DNA of 64,000 bases from Prosopocoilus inquinatus. Taxonomy: Eukaryota > Arthropoda > Insecta > Coleoptera > Lucanidae. Positions within the stretch are counted from its first letter, which is position 1. The number at the start of each line of letters is the position of its first letter. A program made the position numbers and the translations under genes. Below, piece by piece: positions 1 to 9,100 of this stretch. The notes beneath the pieces were generated by a model. It worked only from the letters and a program-made list of their open reading frames with translations. It made no database searches and was not told where the DNA came from. The stretch covers positions 12,170,001-12,234,000 of the forward strand of contig CM069875.1 in assembly GCA_036172665.1 (NCBI GenBank). Direction: 5' to 3'.

Positions 1-124
1 AACTAGGCTTTAGCGTGAAAAGAGTATAGAGTAAAACAAACCATTACCTACCCACTTTCTTTCTTTTTTCTTTTCACTTACGCATGCTTGGCTATCATTG
101 CAACCCTGTATATAACTAGTCTTT

Positions 125-400
125 TGTAATATCTGGTAAAAATCAGTATAAAGATAAACAAAGCAGCGGTACAGATTTCAACGCTCCGCTTACGCGAGAA
201 TCACTCTTGCCGTCGCTCTCATCACATTAAACAGCAAACATCTGATGTAAAGTACTTGTGTACAGAATTGTCTTTACAGTTTCTTTCAAATTAATAATTA
301 CTCCTATGAAAAAAAACGTAATTCTGTAATGTAACTTTTAAAAAGACTGGCATAATACATTTAATTCGTATCAATTATACCGCCGTCACACATTAGGGCC
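125..400 (+). repeat. Dispersed repeat R1, copy 1
   Basis: This stretch matches 16700-16975 in the same orientation over most of its length. Shared blocks include ATCTGGTAAAAA, AGATAAACA, TTTCTTTCAAAT and GACTGGCAT(A/G)ATACATTTAATTC. A second collinear block (about 3700-4480 here, 17580-17905 in the other copy) suggests that both belong to one larger element, which in this copy was later split by the nested structure at 645-3957. No coding sequence was recognised, so the class is unknown. Confidence 0.6.
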
Positions 401-1066
401 AGATAGGTCTATAGTTGGCAAAAAATAAATTAATGCATATTTTCTTAAAAGATTATGAATAAAACCCGTCTAAATGTTTAAAACTACTTATTTACTTAAA
501 ATTAATATTTTCTCCTCATTAATTTTTGTCCTCGATGATTGTTCATGTACAGGATTTTTTTATACTTTGCACCCTATTTATTTTAGGGTTTATTTTAAGA
601 GCTACAGAAAAACTTTAAATGCAAAATTTGTTTATGTCTATTATCTTTTAGAGTTATCACAAGAAACAAAAGCGCATCGTAAGTTGGAGAAAAAAAAATA
701 CAATTTTTGTTTTTTTCTTAAATGGAACACTCTGCATATTGTTTGCTAAAATGAAAGATCGTATTTTCCTGATTTAAAAAATATATAATGTTATAATATA
801 ATATAATATTTGGAGGAAATAATTGAAATTAACCTCCGCCCACAATAATTTTTATATCCGTATTTCGGCAGCTAATGTATATACTTATTTATTACTTATT
901 TACTTACTTATTTATTCGTTAGAATAAGAAGCTTTTTCGGGTCTTTGGACAATTTATTTCCGCATTTCCGTGTTGTTTGGTTAGTTCTTGTTTGTAAGGT
1001 TTTCTGACAGTTACTTTTGGGTGGTCACATAATTTTTTTTTTTTTTCGATTTGTACATAACATATA

Positions 1067-3078
1067 CCGGCTGTTTGAAATTGGGTGTGCACTGAAGGGA
1101 TCTCCTAAACCGTAAGAGATACAAATTCGGTTAAATGGAAGAAAAGTTGCACAAATCAATGCCTAATTCGTATCCATTGAGAGAATGATTTTTTTCTTAT
1201 TTTTTCTCTAGATATTAATGAAAATGTGAAAAAAACGATTTTCTTTTTCTCTCTGTATTTCTTTTATTATACATAATTTTGAAATTCTGATTTAACTTTC
1301 TACAGGCACTTTTTGATTCTGCTTCGAATAGAGGTAGCAGAATTGAAGTCAAACGTTTCGTCTTTCCACGACCATCATCAGTTTCGATTTTTTAAACACA
1401 ACTTATGTCTTTTTATTGTTCTATTCGATAACATTTTTTCTCCTGTACAATGATATATCACACTTAATAGTTGATATTAATCTGAAGCTTAAATAATACA
1501 GATTTTTATGTGAAAATTTTATTTAATACATAATTTCAAATTTTTAGTTCACTTTCTTAGCTATAGTGTAAATTATAATAAACTATTTAAAGTTTTTCTG
1601 TATCGTTATTTTAATAATGCACTGCACTTACGAAAATGATTTTTTACCGAAAAATATCTAGTGGTTCTAATATAACTTGCTAGATCAGTATCTCAGCTTT
1701 AGTATAGGAATGAAAAAGCCTGGTTTTTAATTTTGATTCGCACTGTTGGATTAAAAGAAAAAGTGAATACTAATTATACTAAAAATATTTAGTTATTACT
1801 GAATAGTGCCTTCTGCAAATACATTGGCAGCTAAAACGAATATTTTTGTAATAAATTTGAAAGATACTTTCTATAACAATGTATTTTTTTTTAATTTCTT
1901 TAGCACTCAGTGGCTCTCAACACTTGACTATCTTTATTTATTTTTTTAAATATGGTCAAGTTCACTCGTTTTAACCAGTTGGCACGTTATATCGGAACCA
2001 CCATCCATAATTTAAACAGGATAAAATAGGCTTTATATTTTGGACATTGAAACAGTGGCTAGCATTAAGATAAATAATAAGGAGGAACTAAGAAGGCGAA
2101 TATTAGATTCTTACAGAAATGTTTCGCGAATTCATGTTCGACACGCTAGACAACACATAGGATTAAGAACGAATCTGTGTCTTGAAAGCAGTGGAGGACA
2201 TTTCGAGGATTTACTTTAATTTATTTATTTCACTTTATTTATTTCACAGAGTCATGTACTTCGTCTATAATTTTTATTCAACTTATTTATTCTGTTCTTT
2301 TAATTTAATATGTTTATACTGATGTTTATTTGGTTTGTGTTAACCACCTCATATAATTTAGTCAATATTTATTGACTTTTCCTCTTCCGACAACTGAATG
2401 TTGTTGCTAATACATAACAAATAAAAAAAGAGGTTAGGAATAAATTTACTTATTAAGAAAAACATGACGAAACGATATCAGTTTTTATGTCATATTCCAA
2501 CTTTACTTGAAAAAAAGATATTAAGTATTATACTCACTGAAATCACCAGAAAAAATGCTTTCGACTAGAATAATAAAAAGATAAGAAAAGGAACAAAAAA
2601 TTTGAAATTATGTTATTAAATAAAATTTTCATATAAAATCTGAATTATTTAAGCTTCAAATTAATATCAACTATTAAGTGTGATATATCATTGTAATAAG
2701 GAGAAAAAATGCTATCGAATAGAATAATAAAAAGACATAAGTTGTATTTAAAAAATCGAAACTGATGATGGTCGTGGAAAGACGAAACGTTTGACTTCAA
2801 TTCTGCTACCTCTATTCGAAGCAGAATGAAAAAGTGCCTGTAGAAAGTTAAATCAGAATTTCAAAATTATGTATAATAAAAGAGATACAGAGAGAAAAAG
2901 AAAATCGATTTTTTCACATTTTTATTAATAACTCAAGAAGAAATAAGAAAAAAATCATTCTCTCTATGGATACGAATTAGGCATTGATTCATGCAACTTT
3001 TCTTCCATTTAACCGAATTTGTATCTCTTACGGTTTAGGAGATCCCTTCAGTGCACACCCAATTTGAAACAGCCGGTA
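1067..3078. mobile_element. Foldback element A, about 2.0 kb
   Basis: The arms 1067-1560 and 2590-3078 are near-perfect reverse complements. They start at ACCGGCTGTTTGAAATTGGG and end at the complementary CCAATTTGAAACAGCCGGT. About 1 kb of unique sequence forms the loop. The flanks read ATA on the left and TATA on the right, so any target duplication is very short. The loop has no recognisable transposase. It looks non-autonomous. Confidence 0.7.
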
Positions 3079-3437
3079 TAGTTTATTTTTAGGTATCAAA
3101 TAACAGGGAATTATATACTTATTTATTCGTTAGAATAAGAAGGTTTTTCGGGTCTTTAGACAATTTATTTCCGCATTTCCGTGTTGTTTGGTTAGCTCTT
3201 GTTTGTAAGGTTTTCTGACAGTTAGTTTTGGGTGGTCACATAATTTTTTTTTCTCCCGATTTATACATTAACATATATAGTTTATTTAAAATTTTTACAT
3301 ATTAATTTATATTTACTTACATTTAGACATATATATCTTTTAGGATGATTAGATTGTTGTTAGATTTAATATTTTTATGATTTTATCAGTGTGATTAGGT
3401 GGTTTTTAAATCTTTCTTAGTGCTTTTAAGTTGGTGG

Positions 3438-3480
3438 CGTACTGAAGATGATAGCTTAGCTGCCGAAATACGTATCTACG
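3438..3480 (+). ncRNA. Type I hammerhead ribozyme motif (family A)
   Basis: In order: stem I 5' strand CGTA, core CTGAAGA (3442-3448), stem II TGATAGC / GCTGCC around a TTA loop, core GAAA (3465-3468), minimal self-complementary stem III (A)TACGTA(T), then C at 3476 before the predicted cleavage site and stem I 3' strand TACG. All invariant core residues are present; stem II has one mismatch. Very short stem III is typical of retro-hammerheads in Penelope-like elements and retrozymes. A 3' half-copy (GCTGCCGAAATACG in reverse) lies at about 850-880. Confidence 0.7.
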
Positions 3481-3689
3481 GATATAATAATTATTGTGGG
3501 CGGAGGTTAATTTCAATTATCTCTTAAACCACAGTCTCCTTTACTATTTTAGTTAATTTGGAAGAGACATTTGTGACATATTTGAGGTTAGAATATCAAA
3601 AAATTAATATTTAAAATACATATTAAGGCGGCTTGAAGTTTTGTTTTTTATTATTAAATCATTGTGTAGGGTTTCCAGTATTTGAATTT

Positions 3690-4490
3690 CTATTGTTTTT
3701 ATTAACTAAAACAGCTATTTAGAACTTTTGCAAACCATCTAGATTTTTTAAATGTCATTATGCTGATATTTTAAACTTAATTATATCACGAACGTTCCCT
3801 CCAAATGTCAACACATTATATATTTTTTAAATTAGGAAATATCTCCTTTCATCATAACAAACAACATACAGAGTGTTCTATTTAAAAAACCAAGAATTGT
3901 ATTTTTTTCTCTAATTTGCGATGCGCTTTTGTTTCTTGTGATAACCAAGCTTAAGAGTGGTCCCACTTAATACCGACACACCGAATGTACTGTCCACTCC
4001 TTCCACCTTTGCGCGGCTGCGATGCTTCTAATTGTCATTGAATGGAGAGGGAAGATATCCGAATTAGTTCAGGTTTTTTCTTCGACGACTAAACGATTTA
4101 AATGTATTTAATCGTCAAAACGTTCGCACATCCTAGAGAGATAATAGAAGAAAGCTCCTTTTTGAAAATATAAGAATGCGTGTAATTGCCGCTGCAAATC
4201 ACCACATACTTTAAATATTTAATTGCAAACAATAAAAACGCCTACAAGTCGACAGTTTTGTGCTCGATGCAGCCATATGAGATAACTCCCTTCCAAGTAC
4301 TGCGGGCGGAGCTAGTACAGTCCGAGTATTAAATTTTCGTACTGAGCGCGGAACAAGTGGTCCGATTTCTTTTCCTTGGTGATAATTTTAAAAGATAATA
4401 AGTGTGAAACCCTACAACTTTCGCATTTAAAGTTTTTCTCTAGCTCCTAAAGTCTCTAGGTAAGGTGCAAAAGAAAAAAATTTTATAATA
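3690..4490 (+). repeat. Dispersed repeat R1, distal block
   Basis: This block is collinear with 17573-17905. It shares AACTAAAACAG, ATATTTTAAACTTAAT, ATCACGAACG and AAGTCTCTAGGTA(A/G)GGTGCAAAA. The middle part, about 3960-4400, is more CG-rich and has no clear counterpart in the other copy, so it may be a further insertion. I recognise no gene here. Confidence 0.5.
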
Positions 4491-5555
4491 TTTTCTGACT
4501 TCGCATTTATATTTGAAGATGCATGAAGCGTCTTTGGAGAATGATTTGCGACTCGAAGATATTAATAATAAACTAAAAGTAAAATGTTTTCTTGGAGAAT
4601 ACTTTAATCCCAATGTTGTTTGCTAATGTAGTGCGTATAGTAATTCGTAAGAGCGGGTGAATTTTTATTTCTAGCTAAAATATTGTAATTTTTTATATGA
4701 CTACAACTTTCAATAATTGTAAACTACATTTTCTGATGACATTTTCCTATACTTTTCAAATTATGGTCACTCTACTCTTGAGTTGTCTCAATTTCCGATG
4801 TCCACGCTGTATACCGTGAAAGATAAATTTCCCCCGACATTTCCCAATTTGATTTTAAGGAATTCACAATCATTCCAGCATCAATAAAATTTAATGAAAG
4901 GTGATAACAAAGAAAAATTTCATTGGCAGCACATTTTTTTAAAGACACTGTATAATAAAATGGCACAGACATGAGCAAGATTATTGTTTTAGAGATTAAA
5001 TAAGTCTTTGTAAATATTCTTCAACTTTAGCCCGGACTTACCCGGAGACCTACTTTATGATCGATGTTTTTCAAGTAACTCCGCGAATATTAATGTACAT
5101 ATGTGTACTTGTCCTGCTTATTACATTATTATTATGATCGTGATATAAAAGAAGAATACGTAGATGGTACACTAACTTAACTCTGCAGATGCCGTAATAA
5201 ATACAATTCCATATTTTAAACAAGAACGAACAAAATAAATTAAAAACACTGTTAAATAATGAACAAATTAGCCGCCGAAAACCGTAATGCAAAACTTACA
5301 AGTTTGACACAAAACTACTACATGTAGTCGTGTGCTTTCCCCGAACCTTTATTATCTAAACGGGGGTATGTGGTGTTGTTTGTATGTAAGATCATTAGCC
5401 TATTGCATTATTTTCGTTTTCGAGTTTTCGCCACTTTTTGTCTAACTTTGTTATGTTGATTATTTAGTTGGAAAAATACAACTGTCTAAAATTTGTTTTA
5501 GTTTTGTATCCAGAATGAAGAATTTAAAAATGTTCAATTAACTTTTTTCTTGCAG

Positions 5556-6139
5556 GGTTCTGATGCAAGTTCGGTAATATTCGGCTCGACACCTGCGTCC
5601 AGAAAACATGAATTCCCCGGTGCATTACCACCAAGTCTGCCTCTCAGCAACGGCGGAAATAATTCACCAGTACCAGCACCAACTCCTCCGGTTCTGCCGT
5701 CTCCTTCGCCAGCCCCCGCACAGTTGCCGCCTCCTTCTCCGGCACCCCCAGTTCGAGTGGAGGAAAAAAGACCAGAAATTATGACGGTAACGGGATCTTC
5801 ACCTACACCACCAGCTACTAGTGTTCCAGTTAGTAGTGTGCCTCAGCCAACGCCGGCCGCCGCTCCTGTAGCAGCACACCCCACGCCTCATAACCCGGCA
5901 ATCGCTACGAATCATGCGAGAACTGAAAGTCCGGCCGTCGCAACGTCAGCGCCTGCTTTTCATACTTCGTCGGGATACCATCAGCCATTGTACACGCCAT
6001 ACTCGGTACACCAGCCATACACCAGCACCGTCCCAGTCACAACTACAGCAACTTCAACGGTAACTGCTTCGAATCATACTACCATAGCGGTAAGATCTGC
6101 GTCTCCCAGAGGACATTCCCCCACGAGAGAAACTTACAG
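5556..6139 (+). CDS. Gug: Gug exon: Pro/Ser/Ala-rich low-complexity region
   Basis: The acceptor is TTCTTGCAG at 5547-5555; the donor is CAG|GTACGT after 6139. The exon enters in phase 0 and leaves after two bases of a codon. It encodes alternating Pro/Ser/Ala/Thr sequence (PSPSPAPAQLPPPSPAPP) and ends SPRGHSPTRETY, a stretch conserved in Atrophins. It is GC-richer than the flanking intron, as expected for coding sequence. Confidence 0.88.
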
Positions 6140-9100
6140 GTACGTAGTATGATTTGATTAAATGATTTTTTTTAATATTATACATTGTTTTAGCAGCAAC
6201 ATTAGTTGCCTTAGCAGAGGTAATGTAACTCCCCTGAGCTGTCCTCCTACCACCGTGTCTTCTAGTCTTAGTTTGGGCAAAAGTTGGAATGGTCCGACAC
6301 CACAACTTAGTCCGGCACCACCAAGGCCTACGCCTCCTTTGCATTCATCTTTCCCGCCACCTATGTTCACTACTCCGCTGCCCCCACCCGTCTCTAGAGC
6401 CAGCCCTCTAACTACCACTGTACCACCTCCTAATCCCAATCCATTTTCTGCGGAGAGCCTATTCCAAACAAATCAAGCCGATATGCTCAGAAGAGAATTG
6501 GACAATAGATTTTTGGCCACACAAGATAGGACTTTGAACGTAGCGCCACCACCTTACCTTAGAACCGAAATGCATCAGCATCAGCATCATCACACTCACG
6601 TGCATCAACATACGACATCTTTATTACCGCCACCACCTACGTCAGCACTGTTTCCTTCGCCTTTGGTAAAGCGAACTCGCTTTTTAAGTTCTCCAGTTTT
6701 ACAGCTCATCTTTCAGTTTAAGGATATTCCTAAATTGGGAGCCGTGGAATCGCCGTTTTACAGGCAAAATCTCGGAATACCAAATTATCCCGGTTACACT
6801 CCGGGCTTGCTTCATCCCGGATTAACAGCCGGACCTACTCCCTTTGTACCTCCTAATCACTTACCGTCGTTTCAGCCTAAGGTAAGTTAACTCTGTTTAA
6901 AACGAGCTCTCGTATGTCCACCATTAACCGTGGCATGAGATCCATTTCCAAAGCGCACTAACTGGCTGCCGCCCCTAACGCTTTCTCTCTCTTTGTCCAC
7001 AGACAATCGCGTCAGATCCAACCAAGCCTAAATCAACGGTAGGTAATTCGCACTGCTTAGCCCTGAAGCTTTGCTGCTTGCGGTCGCCAATTATACCTTT
7101 TATTGATCATTCCTCGTCATCTAAAGAAAACAATCCATTTAACTTTTTTTGTTTTACAGAAAACCGGCAAATGGAACGCAATGCATGTTAGAGTTGCTTG
7201 GGAAATCTACCATCATCAACAGAAAAGCGGTGAGGCAAAATCGGGAGCCGCCAAAGAATTACTAAGACCGCCCACGCATTTGTTCTCGCCCAGCGTACAC
7301 TCAACTAGACCACACGAATTATCATTTCCTCCAAGCCTAGGTTCACACAGACCACCTACTTATGACCAGCCTCACCACGGATCCCTCTTCACATCACCTG
7401 CATCTCATATAGGTAGTGAGTATTTAAATGCAACAATTCTCTCGCCATTTCATAATCTTACCGAATTTCAGGAACTACAATTTCTCCTTTCACGCGTTAT
7501 GGTGCTGGATTTGCTTCTACGGGATCTCCGTTCTCGGTATCGCCGTTTACAAGCAGTAGAGAATTGAGTTTGGGGGCTCTGCATGATCCCTGGCGGACTT
7601 TGCAGAGGACAGTTCCGACCTTTCCTCCAAGCGTCAGCGCCTTACCTCCAAGCCTTCCAGGTCTTCCTCCACCAGCACCTTGGACTATCAAGCCGGATCC
7701 AATTTTGGAACAGAGAGAGAGAGAAGAACGTGAAAGGCAAGAACGTGAACGAGAGAGGATACGAAGAGAGCGGGAGGAAAGGGAGAGAAGAGAGCGAGAA
7801 GAAAAACAAAGACGATTGGAGCAACAGGTAAAAAAAATCTGCATGCTAATTTATTTTAAAATAATCTACCATTAAATTAATTAGGTAACTTTAACCAAAC
7901 ATTAAAAGTTTTGAAGGAAGCTGTTTAAAATGAAATTGGAAATTCATGGGTAATAATTCTCCGTAATTGTTAAATTAAAATTAGCTTTATATACTCTGAA
8001 CGTTTAGTGTGGAACAATTCAAATAAATGAGTACCAAATCATCTGCGGTCGAAATCCTGGGACAGGTAAACCTATTTTCATTAGGGCTAATATTTTTCTG
8101 TTGTGAACCCGAACCGTGGACACAATATACACTGTGAACGTTTAGAGTGGAACAATCCATATAAATAAGTGCCAGATCATCTGCAGCTAAAATTCTCGGA
8201 CAAGTAAACCTATTTCCATTAGAGCGAATATTTTTTTAGTTATTCTTTTTCCACCCGCACCCCTTTACGCAATGACGTCATCGACAATTTTTTTTAATAG
8301 CACACCCCCAATTTTCTAGCAGATTTGGGTAGATTTGAAAATTCTGATTTCATCAATATGCATAATTTGACCTTCGCACTGACGGTACCCGAGATATTAA
8401 TTATGAAAGATACACACAAAAAATGGAGGTTCCACGGAAGCACAATTATCAAGAACTGTCAAATTTACTTGATGATACTTTTTATCATTTATTTCAACTA
8501 AGGCGTTGAAACAAAATTTTTAATTTTTTGTTTTTTTTTTTTTCGTAATTAATATCTCGGGTGCTGTCAACGCGAATGTCAAATTATGATGAAATCAGAA
8601 TTCTCAAATTTACCCAAATCTGGTAGAAAATTGGGGACGTGCTATTAAAAAAAATGTCAATGACGTCATTGCGGAAAGGGGTGGGGGTGGAAAAAAATAA
8701 CTAAAAAAAATATTCGCTCTAATGGAAATAGGTTTACCTGTCCGAGAATTTTAGCTGCAGATGATCTAGCACTCATTTATATGGATTGTTCCACTCTAAA
8801 CGTTCACAGTGTATATAGTGTCCACGGTTCGGGTTCACAACAGAAAAATGCTTTTTATTTTAGAGTTTTTGAAAAACGTCATTCTTCATAATTTTACTTG
8901 TCCTAACACCCCCGAAAATTTTTTAAAGCGTAGTAAATTCCGGTTCCGAAAAAAATTGAAAGTTCTGTTTTGACTTCTTGCAAAAAATTGCAAAATATGC
9001 ACTTTTTCTTAATACAATCACGTTAGCTAATATTGCTTGTGTCATGAATTAAAATGTATCTTCTTATAATATCAAACATGCAGATATTTCAGTTAAAAAA

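Larger units (their letters stand above)
806..3540 (+). mobile_element. Hammerhead-bearing retroelement with duplicated unit, split by a foldback
   Basis: The pieces are a short reversed segment (about 819-880), a partial direct copy (898-1066, resuming at about 3079) and a second direct copy (about 3113-3525) that ends with a complete type I hammerhead at 3438-3480. A reversed 5' fragment followed by tandem partial copies with hammerheads matches what is known of Penelope-like pseudo-LTRs and animal retrozymes. No protein domain was found inside, so it is probably non-autonomous or a solo terminal repeat. The foldback 1067-3078 interrupts copy 1 at a TATA-like site. Confidence 0.5.
645..3957. 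repeat. Nested inverted-repeat structure
   Basis: The outer arms 645-805 and 3815-3957 are imperfect reverse complements, sharing AAGAAACAAAAGCGCATCG and the run around ACACTCTG. Inside them a second inverted pair (about 819-880 and 3458-3525) shares TTGAAATTAACCTCCGCCCA. A direct pair (about 898-1066 and 3118-3285) shares TTATTCGTTAGAATAAGAAG. A further foldback sits at 1067-3078. The layers read as successive insertions. Confidence 0.65.
1..5555. other. Presumed upstream intron of Gug, filled with repeats
   Basis: No exon that I can support lies here; the short open frames have no recognisable protein features. The stretch ends at a good 3' splice site (pyrimidine tract then TTGCAG) just before the first Gug exon, so it is most simply the preceding intron. 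This is an inference, because the upstream exon is outside the window. About 645-3957 is nested repeats (listed separately). I see nothing recognisable in about 4500-5540. Confidence 0.5.

Noticed and set aside
5071..5292. Minus-strand 73-codon frame as a small gene or Gug exon
   Set aside because: Wrong strand for Gug, with no splice logic and no motif.
6054..6439. Minus-strand open frames opposite the Gug exons, and others at 7497-7844, 10502-10741 and 10794-11185
   Set aside because: They are shadows of the biased plus-strand coding sequence (Pro-rich and Arg/Glu-rich codons) and contain no family motifs.
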